From: Rhodoferax sp. TS-BS-61-7
GTDB taxonomy: Bacteria > Pseudomonadota > Gammaproteobacteria > Burkholderiales > Burkholderiaceae_C
Length of the DNA stretch: 64,000 nucleotides
Assembly: GCF_002943465.1 (NCBI RefSeq)
Contig: NZ_PTQY01000006.1
Span: 1-64,000, forward strand
Direction: 5' to 3'
Below, piece after piece: positions 34,055-41,932 of this stretch (position 1 is its first letter; each line of letters starts with the position of its first letter). The notes beneath the pieces are model-generated. The model worked only from the letters and a program-made list of their open reading frames with translations. It made no database searches and was not told the origin of the DNA. The position numbers and the translations under genes are program-made.

Positions 34055-35156
34055 ACTCAAAACTTCCCAGCACCTGGGCGCGGCCGTTGATGATGGCGTC
34101 CACCTGGTGCTGACCGGGGTAGTGTTTGCGCGTGGTCATCTCGGCTAGCGATATTTGTTTGCCCACGTGTTGGGTTTCGTGCGGGGCCAGGTCCAGGGTT
34201 TTGAGCTTGAATACCTTGGCGCGTGTTTGGCCGTTGGCCTTGACGTAGTGCACCGCAAAGTCCACCAGCACCTGCTGCGCTTGGGCCGTGTTGTTGGTCA
34301 CGTCAAAGGCCACCGCCAGCGTGCCGCCCACCACCGCGCGCTGCGGCGCAATGCTGGCTTGGCTCACCGTCACATCGGCCGACGCGCCAAAACCCAATGC
34401 CGACAAAGCACCCGCCTCGCCGCGTTTGACGGCGGTGCGCAGCGCGTGTTGCACGATCCAGCGCCGGTCGGGTGTGGCGCCCTGCAGCCAGGCGGTGGCC
34501 GTGTCGGCCAGCAGGGTGGGGTGGTCTTTGCCAATGTCGTTGAGGTTGTTGGCCACCGAGCGGCGCACATACAGCGCCGGGTCGTCCTTCAACTGCTCCA
34601 GCAGGGCCAACACCGGCGCCGGGTCGCGCTGAAAAGCGGGCAGGCGCGATGCCCAGGGCAGCCGCGGCCGCGAGCCCTCGGACACCAGGCGACGCACATG
34701 GTCGCTCGGGTCGCGCGTCCACGCCATCAGCCGCTCTAGCGTGGCGTCTTGGTGCTGCTGCAGGTAGTGGCGGATGCTGAACTCCGCCGTAAAACGCTGC
34801 GTGAGCGCGTGTTGCGCTTGCATCGACAACTCAAAATGCCCCAGCCCAAACTCCGCCACAAACACCGTGTGCGGCAGGTACAAAAACGAGGCCAGCGAAA
34901 GGCTGGGGTCGCGCCCATGCGGCTGCTCGGCAGACGCCAGCACGATGGGCAGCGCTTGGGCATAGTCTTGCGGCAAATGCCGCTGCAGCGCCCGCGCCAT
35001 GTGTTTGCCACGCGGCATCAGCGCCAGCGCCTCGTAGCCGCTCAGCGCGTCGTGCAAAAACGCATCGGTGTCAAAACGCCGGTGCACCGCCGCCACCATG
35101 CGTGCAATGGCTCGGGGCACATCAGGGCCATATTGGGCAACGAGGGGTTCTGCCAT
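34041..35156 (-). CDS. AlkC-type DNA alkylation repair protein with C-terminal Ig-like domain
   Basis: A 371-residue HEAT-like (ALK) repeat DNA glycosylase. The helical repeats occupy ~1-255 with motifs such as RDPSDHVRRLVSEGSRPRLPW and DDPALYVRRSVANNLNDIGKDHP (split here), the signature of AlkC/AlkD-fold enzymes that remove 3-methyladenine-type lesions. Residues ~265-371 are beta-rich (AFDVTNNTAQAQQVLVDF) and match the Ig-like domain reported for a subset of AlkC proteins. The last codons (LLRF-stop) come from a copy of the 60-bp repeat. Confidence 0.85.
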   Translation of the reverse strand: MAEPLVAQYGPDVPRAIARMVAAVHRRFDTDAFLHDALSGYEALALMPRGKHMARALQRHLPQDYAQALPIVLASAEQPHGRDPSLSLASFLYLPHTVFVAEFGLGHFELSMQAQHALTQRFTAEFSIRHYLQQHQDATLERLMAWTRDPSDHVRRLVSEGSRPRLPWASRLPAFQRDPAPVLALLEQLKDDPALYVRRSVANNLNDIGKDHPTLLADTATAWLQGATPDRRWIVQHALRTAVKRGEAGALSALGFGASADVTVSQASIAPQRAVVGGTLAVAFDVTNNTAQAQQVLVDFAVHYVKANGQTRAKVFKLKTLDLAPHETQHVGKQISLAEMTTRKHYPGQHQVDAIINGRAQVLGSFELLRF

Positions 35157-35167
35157 GGGGGGCGGTG

Positions 35168-35809
35168 TTAGCTGGGGTTTAAATCGCGCACCAGGGTCTT
35201 CACCTTGGTGGTGATGATGTCCACCGCCGGCCCGTTGGCGCCGTGCGGCAAGATCACGTCGGCGTTGCGTTTGGTCGGCTCGATGAACTGCTTGTGCATG
35301 GGACGCACCGTTTCCAGGTACTGGTTGATCACGCTCTCGGCGCTGCGGCCGCGCTCGGCCATGTCGCGTTGCAGGCGGCGGATAAAACGCACGTCCGACG
35401 CGGTGTCCACATAAATCTTCAGCGACATCATGTTGCGCAGCTTGGCGTCGTACAGCGCAAACAGGCCTTCGACCACGATCACCGGTGCGGGCTTGACGGT
35501 GATGGTCTTGCTAGCGCGGTTGTCTTTGGAGAAATCGTAGGTCGGCATTTCAATCGTGTCGCCGCGGCGCAGGGCCTGCACATGCTGCACCAGCAGCGGC
35601 CAGTCAAATGCATCCGGGTGGTCGTAATTGGTCTTGCGCCGGTCTTCGGGCGACATGTGGGATTGGTCCAGGTAGTAATCGTCCTGAAACACCACCGTGG
35701 CCATCTCTGGCCCGATGGAGGCCAGCACCTCACGCGTTACCGTGGACTTGCCGCTGCCACTGCCGCCTGCGACACCGATCACGAAAGGTTTGTTGTTGGT
35801 TTTGGGCAT
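35168..35809 (-). CDS. udk: Uridine kinase
   Basis: A 213-residue uridine/cytidine kinase of pyrimidine salvage. The P-loop GGSGSGKST is at ~16-24, followed by FQDDYYLDQSHM, NYDHPDAFDW, PTYDFSKDNR and VVEGLFALYD, all classical. The length equals E. coli Udk. The ATG at 35809 begins MPKTNNKPFVIGV; the extended frame from 35908 is not conserved. It is 11 bp downstream-adjacent to alkC on the same strand, so the two may be cotranscribed. Confidence 0.95.
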   Translation of the reverse strand: MPKTNNKPFVIGVAGGSGSGKSTVTREVLASIGPEMATVVFQDDYYLDQSHMSPEDRRKTNYDHPDAFDWPLLVQHVQALRRGDTIEMPTYDFSKDNRASKTITVKPAPVIVVEGLFALYDAKLRNMMSLKIYVDTASDVRFIRRLQRDMAERGRSAESVINQYLETVRPMHKQFIEPTKRNADVILPHGANGPAVDIITTKVKTLVRDLNPS

Positions 35810-35900
35810 GCTTGTTTCCGGTTCCGGGCGGGCAAAAGGGCGAGAGTTTACAAGGCAGCGGGGTGGCACCAAGGCACAGTTTAGCGGCGCACCCCATTTA

Positions 35901-35960
35901 TGTGTCAAATAGGCCGCTAGCCCTCGTAGATATTGCGCAAGCAGCTACCAAAACCATAGC
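35901..35960 (+). repeat. Interspersed ~60-bp repeat, copy 9
   Basis: One of the best-preserved copies: TGTGTCAAATAGGCCGCTAG ... ATTGCGCAAGCAGCTACCAA ... CATAGC. It lies between the divergent udk and NYN-domain genes. Confidence 0.95.
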
Positions 35961-36005
35961 GGTCTTGCCGCGCGGTACGATGTGGCAAACCACAGGGGGA
36001 GCGCC

Positions 36006-36752
36006 ATGGCCACCAACACCAACCAAAAACTCGCCGTCCTGATTGACGCGGACAACGCGCAGGCGTCCGTCATCCAGGAGCTGCTGGCCGAGGTGTCGCG
36101 CTACGGCACCGCCACCATCAAGCGCGCCTATGGCGACTGGACGACCACCAACCTGAAAGGCTGGAAAGAGGTGCTGCACACCATGGCCATTCAGCCCATC
36201 CAGCAGTTCAGCTACACCAGCGGCAAAAACGCCACCGACTCGGCGCTGATCATCGACGCCATGGACGTGCTGCACACCGGCAGCGTGGACGGCTTTTGCC
36301 TGGTCAGCAGCGACAGCGACTTCACCCGCCTGGCCACCCGCATCCGCGAGGCGGGGCTGGTGGTGTACGGCTTTGGCGAACGCAAAACGCCCGAACCCTT
36401 TGTGGCCGCGTGCGACAAGTTCATCTACACCGAAATTTTGCGTACCCAGCCCGAGGAAACCAAGGTGGGGCACGAGCCCGTGGCCGAGCTGCCCAAGCTA
36501 AAGCCCATCTTGCTAAACGCCCTGAACGCCACCGCCCGCGAAGACGGCTGGACCACGCTATCCGCCCTGGGCAGCCAGATCAACCGCAGCCACCCCTCGT
36601 TTGACCCACGCAACTACGGCGTGGCCAAGCTGGGCGAACTCATCCGCCAGCAGGCGGCGTATCTGGACGTGAAAGAAGTGAAGAGCGGCGACGGCGATGC
36701 GGTGCAGACGCACCTGCATGTGCGGCGCAAGGCGGCTGGGGCGAAAGCCTGA
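36006..36752 (+). CDS. NYN (PIN-like) nuclease-domain protein with OST-HTH/LOTUS domain
   Basis: A 248-residue protein. Residues ~10-150 form a NYN/LabA-type PIN-like domain with the acidic set LIDADNA, DSALIIDAMD and SSDSDFTRL, which would bind the catalytic metal. Residues ~165-240 (LKPILLNALNATAREDGWTTLSALGSQINRS and the following VAKLGELIRQQA) form an OST-HTH/LOTUS RNA-binding domain. An RNA-cleaving or RNA-surveillance role is expected. The ATG at 36006 follows CAGGGGGAG. Confidence 0.9.
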   Translation: MATNTNQKLAVLIDADNAQASVIQELLAEVSRYGTATIKRAYGDWTTTNLKGWKEVLHTMAIQPIQQFSYTSGKNATDSALIIDAMDVLHTGSVDGFCLVSSDSDFTRLATRIREAGLVVYGFGERKTPEPFVAACDKFIYTEILRTQPEETKVGHEPVAELPKLKPILLNALNATAREDGWTTLSALGSQINRSHPSFDPRNYGVAKLGELIRQQAAYLDVKEVKSGDGDAVQTHLHVRRKAAGAKA

Positions 36753-36765
36753 GGTTTCGCCCCAG
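36736..36765. terminator. Stem-loop between convergent genes
   Basis: CTGGGGCGAAA (36736-36746) and TTTCGCCCCAG (36755-36765) form a perfect 11-bp stem with an 8-base loop. It spans the stop codon of the NYN gene and is not followed by a long T run, so it may terminate weakly or protect the 3' end. Confidence 0.5.
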
Positions 36766-36793
36766 CTCTTGGTGAGCCTTTACCAATAGCCGC

Positions 36794-37363
36794 TCAGTGA
36801 AATGTGATGGGCGCTGCCAGCACATTCTTCTCGGAGTCTTGTGCCTCGCCCACTTTGATTCTGAAGACGGGCTTGGTGGCCTCGTCCTTCAAGGTGCAGC
36901 TCACGAAATTGGTCTTGCCCTTTTGCGCCAACACGATGGCTGAGATGTCGGCGTAGAGGTTGCCATAATTGCAGTGCACGGTGACTTGGTAAATGCCCGG
37001 CGTCACGATCACATACGGCCAGGTTCTGCCGTGCCTGTCCAGGTTCAGGTTGTAGCTCTCGCTCCCTGCAGCGTCCATGCGCTGGATGTTGGCCAGCGAC
37101 GCGTCCACATCTTTGACTTGGTCAAGCTCGGCATCGGAGTACATCTTGAACAGCGGTTTCTCTTTCGCCGCCTTGGCCTGCGCTGCCTTGGCCTCTGGGG
37201 TGCGGTAGGCGTTGAACAGCACGGTCACCTCCTCCAGGTTGCTGACCATGTCTTTGGTCAGCAGGTAGTCGGGGCGCACTTGCTTGGGTGGGCTGGAGCA
37301 GCCTGCAAGTGCCAGCAAGGATGAGGTGGCCAAAACGGAGAATAGTGATTTGTTGATATGCAT
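36794..37363 (-). CDS. Lipoprotein of unknown function
   Basis: A 189-residue protein with a clear lipoprotein signal (LALAGC, Cys ~22). The mature part contains a lysine/alanine helix (KAAQAKAAKEKPLF) and a beta-rich C-terminal half (YVIVTPGIYQVTVHC, FVSCTLKDEATKPVFRI) that recalls small DUF2846-type lipoproteins, though I cannot confirm that. Two further Cys may form a disulfide. The ATG at 37363 is chosen for its intact signal peptide. Confidence 0.7.
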   Translation of the reverse strand: MHINKSLFSVLATSSLLALAGCSSPPKQVRPDYLLTKDMVSNLEEVTVLFNAYRTPEAKAAQAKAAKEKPLFKMYSDAELDQVKDVDASLANIQRMDAAGSESYNLNLDRHGRTWPYVIVTPGIYQVTVHCNYGNLYADISAIVLAQKGKTNFVSCTLKDEATKPVFRIKVGEAQDSEKNVLAAPITFH

Positions 37364-37848
37364 GTGTTGGTTCAATAGAGATTTTTGCTGCGCCGGATAC
37401 TGCAAGGGTTTTGCAATCTCTGCGGCTGCAGCTCACTGCTTGCCAAATAGCTTTGGGATTGGGGTGCCTTGGTGTGTCGGTGTGGGCAGCACTCCGATGC
37501 AACCAAGTCTTGTCTTGAGTGCGCGGCCAAGCCGCTTGTTGGCCCTGGTCTTGGCCACACGATTTCCTCCCTGATGCTTTGATCTGCTGTGCGAGCAATG
37601 TTTTTGTTGGCGCAACTTTAAACGAATTTGTCAGCCCGCCTGCTTGGTGTGCAGGTACCACGTACTTGCTCGACAACTGCGTTTGAGTCATTCGGTATTG
37701 CGTGAGCAACTCTGCAACGCGGCCCCGCAATACAGGCAGTTCCAGAGATTAGGTCGCCTGGAAAGGGCCGTTTATTCGCTACGATTGGAAGTACAAAGTC
37801 CTGTTGGGACACTGCTTGATGCATCCAATTTTTATTTCAGGGAGGATT
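37364..37848. other. 485-bp divergent intergenic region
   Basis: Between two divergently transcribed lipoprotein genes. Its base composition is lower in GC than the flanks. Reading both strands, I found no convincing ORF, no repeat copy and no RNA gene. It presumably carries the promoters of both lipoproteins. Confidence 0.5.
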
Positions 37849-38436
37849 ATGTTTTTTAGAACTATTGCCACAGCACTTCTATCCGTTTTCTTGTTCGCTG
37901 GTTGCGCGTCCACCGGCTTGATGGCTGACTCATCCAGCAGCATTGGATCAAAGACCACGCCGAATCTGGTTGATGCTGGCGTGGTGCTGTTGCCGGTTAC
38001 GGACCGAGCCTTGTTTACCAGCACTGGCGTTAGCCTATTTGTGAATGATGAATCCGGAAAGCAACATGCCCTGATTGGCAACATGTTTGGTCTGCCCATT
38101 CCTTCTAATGAAGGGAAGGGTATGAAGTACTACGGCGCATTCAATCTGCCTGCTGGCAACTACACATTTGTTTCCTGGCGCCTCATCAAGACAGAAGGCG
38201 GCCCGTCAGAAGCACCCAAGGAAGCCATGGGTTTTCAAGTGCGCAAGGGCGAGGTCGTCTACCTAGGAAACTTCAATGCCATTCGTCCTTTGGCTATTGG
38301 CCAGTTTCGGGACACTTTTGAGGCTGACCGTTTGAAGTTCAAAGAGATCTTCTCTTGGCTGAAAGACAAAGAGATAAAGAACCAATCCATGAAATCGGCA
38401 TGGTGGCCTTTGCCCGACGGAAAGATCCCCAACTAA
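37849..38436 (+). CDS. Lipoprotein of unknown function
   Basis: A 195-residue lipoprotein; the lipobox is LFAGC (Cys ~19). The mature protein is beta-rich (GVVLLPVTDRALFTS, YYGAFNLPAGNYTFVSWRLIKTEGG in part, GEVVYLGNFNAIRPLAIGQFRD) and resembles small lipoproteins in which a carboxy-terminal beta-sandwich carries an ILP-AGxYxF motif, as in some DUF2846-like proteins. The AGGGAGG site directly before the ATG at 37849 supports the start. Codon use looks less GC-biased than the neighbours. Confidence 0.7.
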   Translation: MFFRTIATALLSVFLFAGCASTGLMADSSSSIGSKTTPNLVDAGVVLLPVTDRALFTSTGVSLFVNDESGKQHALIGNMFGLPIPSNEGKGMKYYGAFNLPAGNYTFVSWRLIKTEGGPSEAPKEAMGFQVRKGEVVYLGNFNAIRPLAIGQFRDTFEADRLKFKEIFSWLKDKEIKNQSMKSAWWPLPDGKIPN

Positions 38437-38594
38437 GACTTGCTGGTCTCAACTTCTAGCCATCTTTTTGTGAGAGTGGCTGCGGGTACGCAGCTACTCG
38501 TCTCACATGTGTGGGTAGCAATCAGCAACCCTAGTATGCTCCCAACAAAATCAAACAGCACGGCGCCAATGCGCCCGTGAAACGGGAGCGAAGA

Positions 38595-39173
38595 ATGGAT
38601 CAGCCACGTTATGGCGGCAAGCTGAAGAAGTGGAACGGGGAACGCGGATTTGGCTTCATCGTTGCCGATGACGGAGGACAGGACATCTTCGTTCACATTA
38701 GTGCTTTCGCACGCGATGGTCGCCAGCCCACCGAGGGCGAGGTGCTGACCTTTGAAGTGCAGCCCGATCGAAATGGCAAGCGCAGTGCCGTGCGTGTACG
38801 CAGGCCAGGCGAGGCACTTGCTGGCCCCGCGCCACGGCGGCCAGTGCGGCTTAGCAAATCGGGCGCAGACGAGTCCCCCGGTTTTATTGGCAAGGCTGTC
38901 TGCGGCTTATTGGTATGCGCACTGCTGTGGTTTGGCTACAGCCACTATGCAAATCGCGCGGCCAGTTTTGAATCAGAGTTGCCAGCCCTGCCTGCAAGCT
39001 TGTCGCCTGCCAAGTTGCCGTTGCCTGACGGCTTCAGGTGTGATGGGCGCAACATGTGCAGCCAGATGACCTCATGCCGCGAGGCCACGCTGTTCCTGCA
39101 AAACTGCCCCGGAATGCAAATGGATGGCAACGGAGATGGCATACCGTGCGAGCAGCAATGGTGTGTCAAATAG
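38595..39173 (+). CDS. Cold-shock domain plus membrane helix plus Excalibur domain protein
   Basis: A 192-residue three-part protein. Residues ~1-70 are a cold-shock domain with RNP1 RGFGFIV and RNP2 IFVHISAF. A membrane helix lies at ~96-115 (KAVCGLLVCALLWFGYSHYA). The C-terminal ~45 residues are an Excalibur domain with Cys residues and the calcium loop DGNGDGIPCE. The CSD would face the cytoplasm and the calcium-binding part the periplasm. The stop TAG falls within a repeat copy. The ATG at 38595 is chosen because the CSD starts there. Confidence 0.85.
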   Translation: MDQPRYGGKLKKWNGERGFGFIVADDGGQDIFVHISAFARDGRQPTEGEVLTFEVQPDRNGKRSAVRVRRPGEALAGPAPRRPVRLSKSGADESPGFIGKAVCGLLVCALLWFGYSHYANRAASFESELPALPASLSPAKLPLPDGFRCDGRNMCSQMTSCREATLFLQNCPGMQMDGNGDGIPCEQQWCVK

Positions 39174-39220
39174 GCCTCTAGCCCTCGTGGAATATGCGCC
39201 AGCAGCTACCAAAAGAATAG
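39161..39220 (+). repeat. Interspersed ~60-bp repeat, copy 10
   Basis: TGTGTCAAATAGGCCTCTAG ... TATGCGCCAGCAGCTACCAA ... GAATAG. It supplies the last codons and stop (CVK-TAG) of the cold-shock/Excalibur gene. Confidence 0.9.
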
Positions 39221-39277
39221 TGAATCTGAGCAGTCAGCCGCTCAGCGCAGCGGCCAACGCAGGCGTATATTGGTGCG

Positions 39278-40753
39278 ATGCACGCCAAGCCCCCATCCCA
39301 CCACCGCAGCGACCTGGTTCGCATTGCTATCCATGCCATGTCGGAGCGCGGGCTGGAGCCTGAGTTCTCGTCCGCGGTGGAGCGCCAGCTGGACGGCATT
39401 GCCGCCACTGGCGCCAGCGCAGACCCCGGCATCCACGACCTCAGCACCTTGCTGTGGTGCTCCATCGACAACGACGATTCGATGGACCTGGACCAGCTCA
39501 CCGTGTCTGAAGCCCTGCCCAACGGCAGCGTGCGCCTGTGGGTGGCCATTGCCGATGTGGACGCGCTGGTGCCGCGCGACACGCCCATCGACCAGCACGC
39601 CAGCACCAACACCACCTCGGTCTACACGTCCGCACGCATCTTCCCCATGCTGCCCGAGCGGCTGTCTACCGACCTGACATCACTGAACCCCCACCAGGAC
39701 CGCCTGGCCATGGTGACTGAGATGGTGTTTAACCCCGACGGCTCGCTGGCCGGCTCCACCGTCTACCGCGCCAAGGTGCGCAACCAGGCCAAGCTGGCCT
39801 ATGACGCGGTGAGTGCCTGGCTGGACGGGCAGGGCGACTTGCCCGCCGCAGCGGCCGCGGTGCCGGGTTTGGACGCCCTGCTGCGCACGCAAGACGCGCT
39901 GGCCCAGCAGCTGCGCGCTCGCCGCCATGGCGAGGGCTCGCTGGAGTTTGAAAGCTTTCAGCCCCGGGTTACGTTTGACGGCGAACGCGTGTCCGACATC
40001 CACCTGCAAGAACACAACCGCGCCCGCCAGCTCATTGAAGAAGTGATGATCGCCACCAACACCTGCACCGCGCGCTACCTGGCGGGGCAGGGCGTTGCGT
40101 CGCTGCGGCGCGTGGTGCGCTCGCCCGAGCGCTGGCTGCGCATCGTGGGCGTGGCCAAGGAATATGCCGCGGTGCTGCCCGACGAGCCGGACTCCAAAGC
40201 GCTGGAAGACTTTCTGGCCAAGCGCCGCCGGGCCGACCCGCTGCGCTTTGCCGACCTGTCGCTGGTCATCGTCAAACTCATGGGGCGAGGCGAATACGTG
40301 CTGGAGGCCCCTGGCGGCCCACCCGTGGGCCACTTTGGCCTGGCCGTGACCGATTACACCCACTCCACCGCGCCCAACCGCCGCTTCCCAGACCTCATCA
40401 CCGCGCGCCTGCTCAAGGCCACGCTGGCGAAGGAGCCGCCACCGTATTCGAATGCCGAGCTGGCCGCGCTGGCCACCCACAGCACCCGCCAGGAAGACGC
40501 GGCGCAAAAGGTGGAGCGCCAAATGCGCAAGTCCGAAGCCGCGCTGCTGCTCGAATCCCGCATCGGCCAGCGCTTTGACGCCATCGTCACAGGCAACGCG
40601 GCCGATGGCCTGTGGGTGCGCCTGCTGAACCCGCCCGCCGAAGGCAAGCTGCTGCGCGGGGCTAACGCGCTGAAGGTGGGCGACAAGGTGCGCGTGAAGC
40701 TGCTGGCCACCAATGTGGAGCGCGGGTTTATTGACTTTGAGAGCGCGCAGTAA
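39278..40753 (+). CDS. RNB-domain exoribonuclease (RNase II/R-like)
   Basis: A 491-residue protein whose RNB catalytic domain (~50-370) shows DDSMDLDQL (the metal-binding Asp cluster), IADVDALVP, TSVYTSARIFPMLPERLS and the substrate-channel segment DYTHSTAPNRRFPDLI near residue 370. A shortened C-terminal region (VGDKVRVKLLATNVERGFIDFE) is S1-like. The N-terminal cold-shock domains of RNase II/R are missing, so it is a reduced form. It should degrade RNA 3'-5'. Confidence 0.9.
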   Translation: MHAKPPSHHRSDLVRIAIHAMSERGLEPEFSSAVERQLDGIAATGASADPGIHDLSTLLWCSIDNDDSMDLDQLTVSEALPNGSVRLWVAIADVDALVPRDTPIDQHASTNTTSVYTSARIFPMLPERLSTDLTSLNPHQDRLAMVTEMVFNPDGSLAGSTVYRAKVRNQAKLAYDAVSAWLDGQGDLPAAAAAVPGLDALLRTQDALAQQLRARRHGEGSLEFESFQPRVTFDGERVSDIHLQEHNRARQLIEEVMIATNTCTARYLAGQGVASLRRVVRSPERWLRIVGVAKEYAAVLPDEPDSKALEDFLAKRRRADPLRFADLSLVIVKLMGRGEYVLEAPGGPPVGHFGLAVTDYTHSTAPNRRFPDLITARLLKATLAKEPPPYSNAELAALATHSTRQEDAAQKVERQMRKSEAALLLESRIGQRFDAIVTGNAADGLWVRLLNPPAEGKLLRGANALKVGDKVRVKLLATNVERGFIDFESAQ

Positions 40754-40756
40754 ACG

Positions 40757-41227
40757 TTAGGCCAAGCCGGCCGCCTGCTTGGCGTGGAGCTTGGCGGCAA
40801 TGTACTCACCGTGGGTGACGTGCAGCAAGCCCGCCACCTTGCTGATGATGTGGTTCTCGTGGGCGTCCAGGTCGCCGTCCGCATACGCCACCTGCCACAT
40901 CAGTTCCACCACCATGATCTTTTGCGCCTGCGTGAAGTGCTCGTTCATGGCGCTGGTGTAGCGAAAGTAATCGTTGCTGTGTTTGGCAGCGCTATCTGCT
41001 TGGCTTAGCAACTGCTGGGTTTCATCGTCGGTCAATGCAAACTTGCTGCGCAGTGCTTGCACCGCCGATGCACGCTCCTGGTCGCCAACACCCGCGTCAG
41101 CCCGCATGACCTCGACCAACAGTACCGCCGTTGCCAGTTGCAAGCTATGGCTGTCACTCACAGATGATGCGCTTTCATCGTTCAGGTTAAAAAACTGGAC
41201 CAACAGGTTTTTGAGTGGATGCAACAT
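40757..41227 (-). CDS. TerB-family protein
   Basis: A 156-residue helical protein of the TerB (tellurite resistance B) family. The helix pattern LATAVLLVEVMRADAGVGDQER and VVELMWQVAYADGDLDAHENH (both quoted in part) with two acidic loops, DxGV..E and DGDLDAHE, is the family signature and probably binds metal. No other ter genes are nearby, so a role in stress rather than tellurite resistance is likely. The ATG at 41227 is preferred to a TTG at 41233. It ends 3 bp from the convergent RNB gene. Confidence 0.8.
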   Translation of the reverse strand: MLHPLKNLLVQFFNLNDESASSVSDSHSLQLATAVLLVEVMRADAGVGDQERASAVQALRSKFALTDDETQQLLSQADSAAKHSNDYFRYTSAMNEHFTQAQKIMVVELMWQVAYADGDLDAHENHIISKVAGLLHVTHGEYIAAKLHAKQAAGLA

Positions 41228-41327
41228 GCGCAAGATTGTGCCCGGCAGATTTGCCCCTTGCCCGACAGGGCCGTAACACCGCGTAAAAACGCATGTTTAC
41301 CAAAAGAGAGTAGGTGCAAATTTTAGT

Positions 41328-41382
41328 GAAATTGGCACCTAGCCCCCATGGAATATGCGCAAGCAGCTATCAAATGAATAGC
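41328..41382 (+). repeat. Interspersed ~60-bp repeat, copy 11
   Basis: GAAATTGGCACCTAGCCCCC ... TATGCGCAAGCAGCTATCAA ... GAATAGC, with the hairpin GCTAT-N7-ATAGC. It lies on one side of the decayed toxin-antitoxin module. Confidence 0.9.
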
Positions 41383-41392
41383 GGTTTCAATG

Positions 41393-41485
41393 TCAGTTAA
41401 GCCGGTTTTTCCAATAAAGAGGCTTGCGGTGTTGATGCGCTATGGCCAGCTCGGCCTGCGCTGGCGCTAACAGGCGGACGGTCAT
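41393..41485 (-). pseudogene. Internally deleted ParE/RelE-type toxin remnant
   Basis: Only 30 codons remain. The first 12 (MTVRLLAPAQAEL) match the N-terminus of ParE/RelE-superfamily toxins, and the following residues jump directly to IAHQHRKPLYWKNRL, the family's C-terminal end, so about 65 internal residues have been lost in frame. The start overlaps the antitoxin stop in the zero-frame reading (ATGA at 41482-41485), the normal layout of such modules. Confidence 0.7.
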
Positions 41486-41713
41486 TCTGCTGTCGGCTTG
41501 ACTTGGTATTTGGCAATCACTTCCGACAAGGCCACCGCCTTGATTTCGCCGCGCCGGTATGCAGCCAGGCGGTCATCCGCTTCGCGGGCCCACGCTGAGT
41601 CCAATGATGCGTCGGGCGATCAAGGCTGTCCAAGATGCGCTCCACCACTTCCAGGCGCTCTTCGGGCGGCAACTTGGCGGCTTGGTCGCTTAAGGCTTCA
41701 GCGGTGGTGGTCA
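41482..41713 (-). pseudogene. Frameshifted addiction-module antitoxin
   Basis: From the ATG at 41713 the frame encodes MTTTAEALSDQAAKLPPEER and LEVVERILDSLDRP, the usual start of TIGR02574-type addiction-module antitoxins. It then shifts frame; the other frame continues with DASLDSAWAREADDRLAAYR and GEIKAVALSEVIAKY, ending at TGA 41482-41484. One base appears to be missing near 41612-41617. With the shift the protein would stop early, so the gene is probably inactive. Confidence 0.75.
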
Positions 41714-41786
41714 TGGCGGCTCCATTTAAGTGGGGTAGGACATCACTATAACGCTGACATGGAAAGCCTGCCGCATCCCTAAATTT

Positions 41787-41846
41787 TGTGTCAAATCGGC
41801 CTCCAGTCCCCGTGGAATATGCGCAAGCAGCTCCTAAAAGGATAGT
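41787..41846 (+). repeat. Interspersed ~60-bp repeat, copy 12
   Basis: TGTGTCAAATCGGCCTCCAG ... TATGCGCAAGCAGCTCCTAA ... GGATAG. It lies on the other side of the decayed toxin-antitoxin module, in direct orientation to copy 11. Confidence 0.9.
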
Positions 41847-41932
41847 GAAAGTGTCTGCCGCAGGCCCCCCTAGAATACCCAGAACAACGTAAGAACACAC
41901 AGCGCAAAGCGCCTGTGCAACGGGAGTGATAG

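Noticed and set aside
41517-41900. A single long ORF over the antitoxin remnant
   Set aside because: The upstream part translates repeat copy 12 and the downstream part is the shifted frame of the antitoxin, so it is not a real protein.
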